The notes beneath the pieces were generated by a model, which did not search any database, was not told the DNA's origin, and saw only the letters and a list, made by a program, of their open reading frames with translations. 64,000 nucleotides of DNA from positions 1-64,000 of the forward strand of contig NZ_JNCF01000001.1 of assembly GCF_000770585.1 (NCBI RefSeq), given 5' to 3'. Both the position numbers and the translations under genes were made by a program. The DNA comes from Legionella norrlandica (GTDB taxonomy: Bacteria > Pseudomonadota > Gammaproteobacteria > Legionellales > Legionellaceae). Position 1 is the stretch's first letter, and each line of letters begins with the position of its first letter. This document shows positions 1 through 9,297 of this stretch, piece after piece.

Positions 1-69
1 GGTTACCGTTGAAAGCAAACTTATAAAGCCTATTATCATCCATATCAATTTTGTAGCCTTAAAATTCAC
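1..69 (-). CDS. N-terminus of a membrane protein (partial at window edge)
   Basis: On the minus strand a GTG at 69 opens a frame of 23 codons that runs off the left edge. An AAGGAG ribosome binding site lies about 9 bases upstream. The peptide starts VNFKATKLIWMIIGFIS, that is, a short basic head followed by a hydrophobic helix. This resembles the start of DUF454 (YbaN-like) inner-membrane proteins, but too little is visible to assign a family. The strong Shine-Dalgarno is the main support. Confidence 0.45.
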   Translation of the reverse strand, partial: MNFKATKLIWMIIGFISLLSTVT

Positions 70-109
70 TTGATATTCACTCCTTTGATGTCAGTTTCAA
101 TTGAGTTTC

Positions 110-240
110 ATTAGAGCTCTTGCCTAACCTGCATCTTTTGTATTATTGCTTCGTTGCAAGCATTTCTCCTGTGCTCATTTACTTCATGTAAACTCCGCTT
201 GCACTAATTCAAAATCTATAGATTAGGCAAGAGCTCTATT
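110..240. repeat. short inverted-repeat element (about 130 bp)
   Basis: The 18-mer at 110-127 (attagagctcttgcctaa) is repeated in inverted orientation at about 223-240 with one mismatch, enclosing roughly 95 bp without a reading frame. The ends read TTAGGCAAGAGCTC. It lies between a minus-strand start (69) and the SDR stop (276). It could be a MITE-like intergenic repeat or a long hairpin. No transposase is present. Confidence 0.5.
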
Positions 241-275
241 ATTTCATAGTTCCAGAATAACTTAAAATTAATCTC

Positions 276-917
276 CTACCAATCCCTTACTTTTCCCTCA
301 TGCCAAAAATAGCCACTTTTCTTTTCCTTAGTGATTAATTCATAAATTTCTTGCGCTGTTTCTGCCGGAAGTTTAGGAGCATTTTTTGTTCCCATGTCTG
401 TTTTAACCCAACCAGGATCAAAACTAGAAACAGTAATTTGGGGTAATCTTTCAGCAAGTAATTTGGTATACATGTTCAAACTGGCTTTTGACATTTTATA
501 ATGAGGTTGAAATGGCGAATTATTAGAACTGAATGCCCCCCACCCTGATGATATGTTAACTATTTGTGCTCTATTATTTAATTTAGAAAGACATTTTTCT
601 GTCAACTCAACCGTTCCAAATAGATTAATGGAAAAAGTTTCCCTTAGTTGGGAGATATCAATTTTTTCTTCATTCCAGTCTTCTAGCAGTACTGCGGCAT
701 TATTAATTAATACATCAATTTTAGGTAGTTTTTTCACAAAGTCATTAATTTGTTCTGGGCTAGCTAGATTTAGCCTATATACTTTCAAATGCTCATGGGT
801 AATAGGAGAAAAGCCTGTTGTTGAAGTACCAATGACAAACCAACCTTTATCTAGAAAGGTTTTGGCTATTTCAAAGCCTATTCCTCTGCTTATTCCCGTT
901 ATAACAAGAGTCTTCAA
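276..917 (-). CDS. short-chain dehydrogenase/reductase (SDR)
   Basis: A 213-residue classical SDR. The Rossmann nucleotide motif TGISRGIG is at residues 7-14, the NNAA motif at 72-75, the catalytic serine in NISS at about 123, and the Y-x3-K pair at Tyr140/Lys144. The C-terminal FDPGWVKTDMG is the usual loop after the active site. The length is slightly short for the family (about 240-250), with a compact C-terminus. It should reduce or oxidise a carbonyl/alcohol with NAD(P)H in the cytoplasm. The substrate cannot be read from the sequence. The gene stands alone, so there is no operon context. Confidence 0.85.
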   Translation of the reverse strand: MKTLVITGISRGIGFEIAKTFLDKGWFVIGTSTTGFSPITHEHLKVYRLNLASPEQINDFVKKLPKIDVLINNAAVLLEDWNEEKIDISQLRETFSINLFGTVELTEKCLSKLNNRAQIVNISSGWGAFSSNNSPFQPHYKMSKASLNMYTKLLAERLPQITVSSFDPGWVKTDMGTKNAPKLPAETAQEIYELITKEKKSGYFWHEGKVRDW

Positions 918-954
918 TTCAATTCCTTTAAAAAATTCTAAGATCTTCCACCTG

Positions 955-1561
955 ACCTAAATTATTCTTTCTATGATTTGTTCATCATACATCAACTCAA
1001 GGTCCTATCAATTTTTGGTTACTATGGAGACAACTTTAATTTGTTCTTTAATTCAAGGAATTCACAATACTATACACAAGGTTATCCACAGATTTTGTGG
1101 ATAACCATCTACTCCAAGCGAAACAAGAAAAGTCTCATTATCCTTATAAACACAGGGCAAGGTAAATATTAATAGAATTTAGATATATATAATTAAAAGA
1201 TAAATAAAAAAGTTATCCACACATGGGATAAAGAGGACTCTTGAGGAATTTCGTCTATAATAGCAAAGAAAAAATGAAAAAACAGTCTTGACTTAAGTTT
1301 TTTCAAAAAATTTTTAGGGTATATGGCGATGCTCCCTAGAGACTTATTTGCATAGGCGCCAGGGAACAATTGTCAGAAGACCCTATAATCTATCCTATAT
1401 GCAGTCATAAAAAATGACATCTCTACCTATTTGCTTAATCATAGCTGCTCAAAACAACTAACTGCTTATTTTTAATGTTTAAAACAAGAACTAATTTAAG
1501 TGTTTATTTATTGGTCATTATGATACAATTCGGAAAAATTTGCTTCATTAGGAGAATTAAT
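955..1561. other. AT-rich non-coding gap with DnaA-box-like sites
   Basis: About 600 bp without a convincing gene. It holds three TTATCCACA 9-mers (1082-1090 plus, 1096-1104 minus, 1213-1221 plus), long A/T runs, and a possibly structured stretch at about 1314-1386 (TAGGGT pairing with ACCCTA around an inner TCCCT/AGGGA). A 64-codon open frame at 978-1172 has no ribosome binding site and no protein-like composition. Confidence 0.6.
1080..1106. promoter_or_regulatory. paired inverted DnaA-box-like sites
   Basis: A perfect inverted repeat: GGTTATCCACA at 1080-1090, a 5-base spacer, then TGTGGATAACC at 1096-1106. Each arm contains the consensus DnaA box TTATCCACA. A third copy lies at 1213-1221. 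As RNA the same sequence would form an 11-bp hairpin, but no T-tract follows, so a terminator is less likely. Binding by DnaA is inferred from the consensus only. Confidence 0.5.
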
Positions 1562-2269
1562 ATGTTTTTTAATAGAATCATTTCGCGGGTGGTCGGGTGT
1601 TTTTTAATATTATTTCAATTGCCGGCTCAGAGTCATGGCCTTATCGAAAAACCAGGTTCCCGAGAATATTTTTGCGGTAAAGTCACTCAGCCGCATCATA
1701 TAGAACCAGGTAACACATTGCCCTATGAAGCATGTCGTCCAATTTTGACAAAACAAGACGGAACTTATAATCTTGATGTTTACCAATTTATGAGTGTCTT
1801 AAGCCATACTCGCGGTTATTATCAAAATAACAATTTACCACAACATGTCTGTGGATATGATAGTGAAGCCTTTAAGGGTGGAGCAACGCCTTGGGATGCT
1901 GCAATCAATTGGCCGACCAACAAAATAACCTCAGGAGAACAAGAGTTTGTTTGGGATATATCTTATGGCCCTCATTTTAGTGACACAGAACATTTTCGCT
2001 ATTGGATTACTAAGGCAGATTATCAATTTAAGGAAAATCAACCATTACAATGGAGCGATTTAGAAACAGAACCGTTTTGTGAATTCACATGGGATGACAA
2101 CAACCCGCCACAAGATAAAAACACTATTTGGGCAGATAAAATAAATAATAAATTTCATATGACATGTCAGGTACCAGAACGTTCCGGCCGCCATGTGATA
2201 TATGCAGAATGGGGTAGAAACCAGGATACAAATGAAAGATTCCATTCTTGTATTGACATTGTTTATTAA
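1562..2269 (+). CDS. secreted AA10 lytic polysaccharide monooxygenase / chitin-binding protein
   Basis: I place the start at ATG 1562, preceded by AGGAGAA, rather than at the upstream in-frame ATG at 1475. The protein then begins with a signal peptide (FFNRIISRVVGCFLILF) ending ...QS before HGLIEKPGS, so the mature protein starts with His. This is the copper 'histidine brace' residue of AA10 enzymes. A second His candidate sits in SYGPHFSDTEHFRYWIT, and the C-terminal block CQVPERSGRHVIYAEW matches the family's end. It should oxidatively cleave chitin, or bind GlcNAc polymers, outside the cell, probably after type II secretion (inference). It lacks the extra binding modules of GbpA. A terminator follows at 2281-2314. 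Confidence 0.85.
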   Translation: MFFNRIISRVVGCFLILFQLPAQSHGLIEKPGSREYFCGKVTQPHHIEPGNTLPYEACRPILTKQDGTYNLDVYQFMSVLSHTRGYYQNNNLPQHVCGYDSEAFKGGATPWDAAINWPTNKITSGEQEFVWDISYGPHFSDTEHFRYWITKADYQFKENQPLQWSDLETEPFCEFTWDDNNPPQDKNTIWADKINNKFHMTCQVPERSGRHVIYAEWGRNQDTNERFHSCIDIVY

Positions 2270-2280
2270 GTGGCACTTGT

Positions 2281-2314
2281 AGAGTGGACTCTAGTTCCAC
2301 TCTCTCTTTTTCTC
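2281..2314 (+). terminator. rho-independent terminator of the LPMO gene
   Basis: The hairpin arms AGAGTGGA (2281-2288) and TCCACTCT (2296-2303) are followed by CTCTTTTTCTC. It lies 12 bases after the LPMO stop. Confidence 0.75.
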
Positions 2315-2615
2315 ATGAATGCCAATCTTATGAAGGGGATCAGCCTAGTGTGTGTACATAGCCCCGATTTTAGGACAACATTAGTTCCTTTTCTAATTTT
2401 GCAGTTGATTTAATGAATCAGGAAGCTGTTGAGTTTCAGGCTTTTCTTTTCTGGAAAAGAGGGAAAAGTTCGACATAAACTCAATTTTTACTTTCTGGAG
2501 TGAAATGCGATCATGGGACGAGAGCACTGCAATGTGGTCTCGTCACCTACACAATATTCATTCAAAGATGATTATTTATGATGTTGCTAAAAATAGTTAA
2601 TAGCTATTCCCAATC
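2315..2615. other. intergenic, nothing recognised
   Basis: About 300 bp between the LPMO terminator and the end of rimI. I see no reading frame with a ribosome binding site, no tRNA and no repeat shared with the rest of the window. Confidence 0.5.
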
Positions 2616-3080
2616 TTAGTGATGGAGTATTTTTTTTAAGAGAATAGCGTCTTCTACACTGCTTTTATCTTTATAATAATTTTTTTTAATTTCTATCCTT
2701 TCAAATCCCATCGTCTCATAAAGATGCAATGCAGCACTATTGCTTGGTCTAACTTCTAAAATCACAGATTCAGTCTGGGTATATTGGGATAGGGAATATA
2801 AAAGTGTTTGTAATAATTTTCTTCCTAAACCTTTTGATTGCAATGGCTTGGCAATGCATAAATTTAAAATATGACAACAATTATTACTTATTCTGGAGAT
2901 AATGTATCCAGCAAGGATTGCGCTATCACCATTATTTATTTCAAGAACCCTGCAATCGTAACCAACAAGAACGCAATCCCTTAGTATATCTTTACTCCAT
3001 GGGGCGATGTGAACATTAGATTCAATAGAATAAACATTTTCAATATCACTATCTTTCATTCTACGAATGTTTAATATCAT
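2616..3080 (-). CDS. rimI: ribosomal protein S18-alanine N-acetyltransferase
   Basis: A 154-residue GNAT acetyltransferase of RimI length. The central CHILNLCIAKPLQSKGLGRK corresponds to the acetyl-CoA-binding motif A (Q/R-x-x-G-x-G/A), followed by ILEVRPSNSAALHLYETMGF and KNYYKDKSSVEDAILLKK, the hallmark end of RimI. It acetylates the N-terminal alanine of ribosomal protein S18 in the cytoplasm. It is monocistronic here, with about 265 bp of non-coding sequence upstream. Confidence 0.88.
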   Translation of the reverse strand: MILNIRRMKDSDIENVYSIESNVHIAPWSKDILRDCVLVGYDCRVLEINNGDSAILAGYIISRISNNCCHILNLCIAKPLQSKGLGRKLLQTLLYSLSQYTQTESVILEVRPSNSAALHLYETMGFERIEIKKNYYKDKSSVEDAILLKKILHH

Positions 3081-3346
3081 TCAACACTCCCGGGAAACGA
3101 TTGCTTAGCATATAAAATCATTGATAATGAATTAAATATTAGTAAATACACAACTCATATTAAAGTGATAGATGATTCTCCACCATCTCTATATTTTAAT
3201 TATATACATAAAATATTTTTCCTTGGTTTGGAACCCAATCTATTTGTTATGAGCTGGTTATACAAAACTGTTGACATTTCATCGTAAACACCATGCTCCG
3301 TGGTTAGTGCTCAAGAATAAAGGTCAACAGCTATGGCTATTCTAAA

Positions 3347-4770
3347 CTATTTTTTCTTTTTTTTGGGTAAATAGAGATCGGTAATCGTACCCTCAAAAGC
3401 TTCTGCTGATTGAGCAATAGTTTCCGAAAGTGTTGGGTGAGGATGAATAGTAAGAGCAATATCTTCGACATCACAGCACATTTCAATTGCCAAAGCCGCT
3501 TCAGAGATCAGATCACCAGCATTCACGCCAACAATACCGGCACCCAAAATGCGATTAGTCTCAGGACAGAATAGTAATTTAGTCATTCCTTCTTCTCGTC
3601 CATACTAAGGGCACGGCCGCTAGCAGCCCATGGGAATGTTGCTTTTTCATAGTTTATTCCTTTTGCTTTGGCTTCTTTTTCAGTTAAGCCTGCCCAAGCT
3701 AATTCGGGATCTGTGTAAGCAACGCTCGCGATGCATTTAGGCTCAAAATAATGTTTTTTCCCTGCTATGACTTCAGCAGCCACTTTGCCCTCAGGAATAG
3801 CTTTGTGGGCAAGCATAGGTTGACCGTTCACGTCACCAATAGCAAAGATATGAGAAACATTTGTTCTTAATTGCTTATCAACTGGAATAAAACCACGCTC
3901 ATCTACTTTGACCCCAGCCTTCTCTGCATCAATTGTTCCGCCGTTTGGTTTTCTTCCTACTGCAACAAGCACTTGCTGGAAGCAAAGTGGCTTATCGGTA
4001 GGATGTTCTCCTTCCATAGAAACATAAATACCGTCCTTTTTAGCTTCAACAGCAGTTACCTTGGTTTTTAACAAAAATTTAACACCTTTTTTAGCCATTC
4101 GTTTTTGTAGTATGTTGACTAAGTCGGTATCAGCACTTGGAATTAATTGATCCATAAATTCAACAACTGTTACATTGACTCCTAGTGAAGAGTAAACCGT
4201 TGCCATTTCCAGACCAATAATACCTCCACCTAATACGAGTAAATCACCTTTGATATCAGCCAGTTCTAATGCGCCAGTAGAACTAAATATTCGCTTGTCT
4301 TCTGGTATGAATGGCAGCTTGATGGATTCTGAGCCTACAGCAATGATGGCATTATCAAATTCAATTTCTACAGGCCCTTCTTTCGTTTCAACAACCATTT
4401 GGTGGGCCCCTGTAAACTTACCTGTTCCTGTTACTACTTCTACTTTCCTTTGCTTAGCGAGAGCCTTTAGGCCACCTGTTAGCTTCGCAATCACTGAGTT
4501 TTTCCAGGCCACTAATTTTGTGCTATCCAATTTAGGTTTACCAAACGAAACACCTTGATCAGACATCTCGTGAGCTTCATCTACTACTTTAGCAATATGC
4601 AATAGAGCTTTCGATGGGATACAACCAACATTTAAACAGACACCGCCAAGTGAATCAAAGCGTTCAACTAGAACCACTTTTTTATCTAAATCAGCAGCTC
4701 TAAAAGCCGCTGTATAGCCGCCAGGACCACTACCTAGTACCACTACTTCAGTTTTAATTTTATTAGCCAT
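3347..4770 (-). CDS. lpd: dihydrolipoamide dehydrogenase (E3), split by an apparent 1-base frameshift
   Basis: E3 flavoprotein of the pyruvate dehydrogenase complex; it reoxidises lipoamide with FAD and NAD+. Residues 1-395 hold the FAD motif GSGPGGYTAAF, the redox disulfide GGVCLNVGCIPSK (Cys45/Cys50) and the NAD motif GGGIIGLE. The frame then stops near 3583. The remaining 79 residues (MTKLLFCPETNR...), including the active-site HPHPTLSE, continue in another frame from 3586. The two parts sum to 474 residues, as in E. coli Lpd. One base is missing in the GAC-GAG-AAG-AAG stretch near 3590-3600. A truly truncated protein would lack the catalytic His-Glu pair, so a sequencing error is more likely. 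It is the last gene of aceE-aceF-lpd. Confidence 0.9.
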
Positions 4771-4921
4771 TTGAAGCCTCGTTTTTAAAAATTATGTTTT
4801 TAACCTGCGGGTTGAGGATTATTGAGCCAACATCAGCAGTCCATCCAATATTCTCTGTTGGGTCAATGACCAAACCTACAATCTATTTGTTACCTAGCAA
4901 AGTAGAGAGCTTCTATTACTC

Positions 4922-6547
4922 TCAGAGTAAAACTCTTCTAATATCACTTAAGCAATCACAGAGGAAACGGGTAAATCGAGCGGCTTCAGCGCCATCAATT
5001 ACTCTGTGATCATAAGACAGAGAGAGTGGTAACATTAATCTAGGCTTGAATTCTCTATTATCATAAACGGGTTTTATTATTGACTTCGACAAACCTAAAA
5101 TAGCCACTTCGGGACTATTCACAATGGGAGTAAATGCCGTTCCACCTATTCCACCCAAGCTAGAAATTGTAAAACAACCACCTGACATATCAGCAGGGGT
5201 TAATCCTTTTTCACGGGCTTTCGTACTTAACCTAGACATCTCCTTTGCAATATCAACGACAGTTAATTTGTCAACATTTTTTATAACAGGCACTACAAGG
5301 CCATTAGGAGTGTCTACTGCTATACCTATATTACAATATTTCTTATAAATTAAATTATCTCCAGTTACATCTAATGATGAGTTAAACTGTGGGTAAACCT
5401 GAAGTGCTTTACTGACCACACTGCAAACGAAAGCTAATAGGGTTAATTTATAGTCTTGATTCTTCACTTTTTCAGATTCTGATTTTCTAAAAGCTTCCAA
5501 ATCAGTAATATCTGCTTCATCAAATTGAGTAACATGAGGAATAGTTACCCATGAGCGATGAACGTTCACTCCTGTAAGCTTTTTAATTTTATTTAATGGT
5601 TTGGTTTCAATAGCACCAAATTTACTAAAATCAATTACAGGATTTGTTGGCAGGTTAAATCCCCCAGCTGCTGGTTTTTCACTTAGACGTTTTTTGACAT
5701 ACTCTTGAAGATCTTCTTTTGTAATACGTGACTTACGCCCACTCCCCTGAACCTGGGATAAATCAACACCAAGTTCTCTTGCCATTCGTCTCACTGCAGG
5801 ACCGGCTGCTATCACAACACTTGCTGATTCTGTTGTTTCTAGAGTACTTGTTGTTAATTGTTCAGATTTTAGTTTTTCTTTCGATTCTTCTGCTGCTTGA
5901 TCTTCGACAGGTTTTTCCGGGGCTTTTTTATTCTCGGTTTTTCCCGACTCTGTTGTTGTTTCTAAAATTAAAATAGGAGTACCTTGAGATACTTTATCCC
6001 CTAATTTTATTTTCAGTTCTTTTACTATACCTGCATAGGGCGCAGGGATATCCATAGTCGCTTTATCGCCTTCCAAGGTAATTAAGGCCTGATCCTTCCC
6101 TATTTCCATACCTGGTTTGACTAAAATATCTATGACATCAACATTGGTAGCGCCACCAATATCTGGAATTGATACCTCAATGTCCTTTGTTTCATTTGTT
6201 GATGTTGCCTTTTTTGATTCGCCAGGTTGTTCTTCCTGGCTCTTTAGTAAGGGCTTTTTTTCTGATACAGGTTTATGCTCCACTGATTCTTTTGTATTTT
6301 CATCGTTATCTGATTTTGCTTTAATAATCAGATCACCTTCAGATACTTTGTCACCGACTTTGACAAGAATCTGTTCTACTGTACCAGCAATTGGGGAAGG
6401 AATATCCATACTGGCTTTTTCAGATTCAAGGGTAACCAAGGGAGTATCGACTTCAATGGAATCCCCTTCCTTAACTAAAACCTCGATTACATCAACTTGA
6501 GTAGCACCACCAATATCAGGAATTTTAATTTCACTTTCTTTTGTCAT
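4922..6547 (-). CDS. aceF: pyruvate dehydrogenase E2, dihydrolipoamide acetyltransferase
   Basis: 541 residues with the full E2 layout. Two N-terminal lipoyl domains carry the lipoylated Lys in ESEKASMDIP (about residue 45) and EGDKATMDIP (about 165), each followed by a charged, Glu/Lys/Ser-rich linker. Next comes an E3/E1-binding domain (AVRRMARELGVDLSQVQGSG), and finally the acetyltransferase core ending in SLSYDHRVIDGAEAARF with the catalytic His. It transfers the acetyl group to CoA and forms the complex core. It lies between aceE (58 bp upstream) and lpd (about 150 bp downstream), so an operon is expected. Two lipoyl domains are one fewer than in E. coli. Confidence 0.95.
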   Translation of the reverse strand: MTKESEIKIPDIGGATQVDVIEVLVKEGDSIEVDTPLVTLESEKASMDIPSPIAGTVEQILVKVGDKVSEGDLIIKAKSDNDENTKESVEHKPVSEKKPLLKSQEEQPGESKKATSTNETKDIEVSIPDIGGATNVDVIDILVKPGMEIGKDQALITLEGDKATMDIPAPYAGIVKELKIKLGDKVSQGTPILILETTTESGKTENKKAPEKPVEDQAAEESKEKLKSEQLTTSTLETTESASVVIAAGPAVRRMARELGVDLSQVQGSGRKSRITKEDLQEYVKKRLSEKPAAGGFNLPTNPVIDFSKFGAIETKPLNKIKKLTGVNVHRSWVTIPHVTQFDEADITDLEAFRKSESEKVKNQDYKLTLLAFVCSVVSKALQVYPQFNSSLDVTGDNLIYKKYCNIGIAVDTPNGLVVPVIKNVDKLTVVDIAKEMSRLSTKAREKGLTPADMSGGCFTISSLGGIGGTAFTPIVNSPEVAILGLSKSIIKPVYDNREFKPRLMLPLSLSYDHRVIDGAEAARFTRFLCDCLSDIRRVLL

Positions 6548-6605
6548 ATTTTTCCTCAGCGTTCAGTTAAACTGAAACCATATTTTGCTTTAATTGTTTG
6601 TTTAA

Positions 6606-9269
6606 CTAATGGGTCACTGGATCTAATTTGTCCGGATTTATATCGTACCGTTTCATAGCATCAATCACTTTTGATTTGTCTAATACTCCCTCAGCTACAA
6701 GCGCATTTAGTGCAGATAAAACAATAAATTTTGCATCAACTTCAAAGAAATGACGCAATTGCTCACGGGTATCACTTCTGCCATAGCCATCTGTCCCTAA
6801 TGTGACATAACGATTAGGTACTAAAGATCTTATTTGATCAGCATAAATACGCATATAATCCGTCGCTGCTATCACTGGGCCACTGCGTCCTTTCAACTGG
6901 GAGGTAACATAGCTTTCTTTGGCTTTATTTTTAGGATGCATATTATTGTACCGCTCAACTGCTAAGCCATCTCTACGTAATTCATTGAAACTGGTTACAC
7001 TCCAGATATCCGAAGTTATGGAAAAATCCTCTTCCAGAATCTGAGAAGCCTTTATAACCTCGCGCAAAATAGTTCCACAACCCATTAATTGAACGTGAGT
7101 TTTTGATTTTTTCTTATGTTCTTTTAAGAGATACATGCCTTTGATAATTCCCTCTTCTACTCCTTTAGGCATATCTGGATGAGTGTAATTTTCATTCATA
7201 ACCGTGATGTAATAGAACACATTTTCCTGTTTCTCATACATACGATGTAAACCGTTTTGGATAATAACCGCTAGTTCATAAGCATAAGTAGGATCGTAGG
7301 AAATGCAATTGGGTATAGTTGATGCAAGAATATGGCTATGCCCATCCTGATGCTGCAACCCTTCGCCAGCTAATGTTGTACGCCCTGCTGTCCCTCCCAA
7401 CAAAAAGCCTCTGGCCTGCATATCCCCAGCAGCCCATGCCAAATCACCTATCCGTTGGAAACCGAACATAGAGTAATAAATATAGAATGGAATCATCGCC
7501 AGTTTATTAGAACTATAGGAAGTAGCTGCAGCAATCCAAGAACAAAATGCTCCAGCTTCATTGATGCCTTCTTCGAGAATTTGTCCATCAACTGCTTCAC
7601 GATAATACATTACTTGTTCACGATCTACCGGGGTATAGAGTTGTCCTACAGGAGAATATATTCCGATTTGTCTAAAAAGTCCCTCCATACCAAATGTTCT
7701 GCATTCATCTGGCACTATGGGCACTATTCTGGAACTGATCTCCTTATTTTTAAGCAGGATTGAAAGAATTCGCACAAAAGCCATAGTAGTTGAGATTTCT
7801 CGATCTCCTAATCCTTTGGTAACTGAAGAAAATTCTTCCAAATTGGGTATGGTTAAGGGGTCTACTTTAGTAGAACGATGAGGTAAATAACCACCTAAAG
7901 CTTCCCTTTGTTTTTTTATATACTTGATCTCTGGACTATCATCATCGGGTTTATAAAAAGGAATATCAGCAATTTTATCGTCACTAATTGGAATACTAAA
8001 ACGATCACGGAACGCTTTTAGTTGCTCTATAGTCATCTTTTTTTGTTGATGAGTAATATTTTGACCCTCTCCTGCTGCTCCCATTCCATAGCCTTTAATG
8101 GTTTTAGCAAGAATGACTGTGGGTGTTCCTTTATGTTCGACAGCTTTTGCATAAGCAGCATATACTTTTTGTGGATCATGGCCCCCACGATTCAAGCGCC
8201 AGATTTCCTCATCGGACATATTCTCGACCATTTTCTTTAACTCAGGATATTGATTAAAGAAGTGTTGTCTTACATAAGATCCGTCATTGGCCTTATAAGA
8301 TTGATAATCTCCATCCAGACATTCTTCCATCCTTTTTTGCAGCCACCCTTCCTTATCACGAGCTAATAAGGGATCCCAACGTCCGCCCCATATGACTTTG
8401 ATGACATTCCATCCAGCACCACGAAATAACCCTTCAAGCTCCTGGATTATTTTACCGTTACCACGTACAGGCCCATCAAGTCTTTGCAAATTGCAATTCA
8501 CTACAAAAATAAGATTATCCAGTTTTTCTCTTGCTGCAATGCTAAGGGCACCTACTGATTCAGGTTCGTCCATTTCACCATCACCTAAAAAAGCCCATAC
8601 CTTGCGACCTTCTGCCTTGACTAGCCCTCTATTTTCCAGGTACTTGAGAAAACGAGCTTGATAGATAGCCTGCAAAGGCCCTAGTCCCATGGAGACAGTG
8701 GGGAACTGCCAAAAATCATTCATCAGCCAAGGGTGAGGGTAAGAAGATAAACCATTGACTTCTACTTCTTGTCTAAATTTTTCAAGTTGTTGTTCAGTTA
8801 ATCTGCCTTCTAAAAATGCTCTGGCATAAATACCTGGAGCAGAATGCCCCTGGATGTAAAGTAAATCTCCACCATTTTGGCCTTGGGGGCCTTTAAAAAA
8901 ATAATTAAACCCAGTTTCATATAATGTAGAAGCAGAAGCATAGGAAGCAATATGTCCGCCAAGCTCAGCTGCATATTTTCCCGCTCTAAGAACCATAGCA
9001 ACAGCATTCCAACGAATCAAAGCATTTATCCGTTTTCCTATCCCTTCATCAGGAGGCATTTGTTTCTCTTCATAGGGCTTTATAGTATTTCTATAAGGAG
9101 TGTTAATTGAGCTTGTTAATTTAACCCCTTCAGCATTTGCCTTGTTTAAGAGCTGCTGCAGAAGAAATGAGGCACGATCAGTACCATCATTAATCAATAC
9201 GGCTTGTAGGGCATCCAGCCATTCGCGTGTTTCTATTGGATCCAGATCTAAATTGGTTTCATTTGCCAT
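6606..9269 (-). CDS. aceE: pyruvate dehydrogenase E1 (homodimeric)
   Basis: About 887 residues, the homodimeric E1 type. The start MANETNLDLDP at 9269 is preferred over the in-frame ATG six codons upstream because it matches the family N-terminus. The thiamine-diphosphate motif begins at AFLGDGEMDEPES (about residue 235) and continues to NLQRLDGPVRGNGK. RTFGMEGLFRQIGIYSP and LAGEGLQHQDGHS are strongly conserved E1 loops. It decarboxylates pyruvate and acetylates the lipoyl arm of AceF. First gene of aceE-aceF-lpd. The lipoprotein gene ends 28 bp upstream on the same strand, so read-through from the ampE group is possible. Confidence 0.96.
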   Translation of the reverse strand: MANETNLDLDPIETREWLDALQAVLINDGTDRASFLLQQLLNKANAEGVKLTSSINTPYRNTIKPYEEKQMPPDEGIGKRINALIRWNAVAMVLRAGKYAAELGGHIASYASASTLYETGFNYFFKGPQGQNGGDLLYIQGHSAPGIYARAFLEGRLTEQQLEKFRQEVEVNGLSSYPHPWLMNDFWQFPTVSMGLGPLQAIYQARFLKYLENRGLVKAEGRKVWAFLGDGEMDEPESVGALSIAAREKLDNLIFVVNCNLQRLDGPVRGNGKIIQELEGLFRGAGWNVIKVIWGGRWDPLLARDKEGWLQKRMEECLDGDYQSYKANDGSYVRQHFFNQYPELKKMVENMSDEEIWRLNRGGHDPQKVYAAYAKAVEHKGTPTVILAKTIKGYGMGAAGEGQNITHQQKKMTIEQLKAFRDRFSIPISDDKIADIPFYKPDDDSPEIKYIKKQREALGGYLPHRSTKVDPLTIPNLEEFSSVTKGLGDREISTTMAFVRILSILLKNKEISSRIVPIVPDECRTFGMEGLFRQIGIYSPVGQLYTPVDREQVMYYREAVDGQILEEGINEAGAFCSWIAAATSYSSNKLAMIPFYIYYSMFGFQRIGDLAWAAGDMQARGFLLGGTAGRTTLAGEGLQHQDGHSHILASTIPNCISYDPTYAYELAVIIQNGLHRMYEKQENVFYYITVMNENYTHPDMPKGVEEGIIKGMYLLKEHKKKSKTHVQLMGCGTILREVIKASQILEEDFSITSDIWSVTSFNELRRDGLAVERYNNMHPKNKAKESYVTSQLKGRSGPVIAATDYMRIYADQIRSLVPNRYVTLGTDGYGRSDTREQLRHFFEVDAKFIVLSALNALVAEGVLDKSKVIDAMKRYDINPDKLDPVTH

Positions 9270-9297
9270 GAAAAAGTTCCCCAACAATCGATAATTT

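Noticed and set aside
553..960. 135-codon plus-strand frame
   Set aside because: Lies antisense to the SDR gene, which has clear family motifs; the antisense frame is a shadow.
1081..1106. Rho-independent terminator at the DnaA-box palindrome
   Set aside because: No T-tract follows on either strand, and each arm is an exact DnaA box.
978..1172. 64-codon open frame between the SDR and LPMO genes
   Set aside because: No ribosome binding site, composition follows the AT-rich background, and it contains the DnaA-box palindrome.
3583..4770. Reading lpd as a truly truncated E3
   Set aside because: The missing tail, including HPHPTLSE, is intact immediately after in another frame and the sum is exactly the family length.
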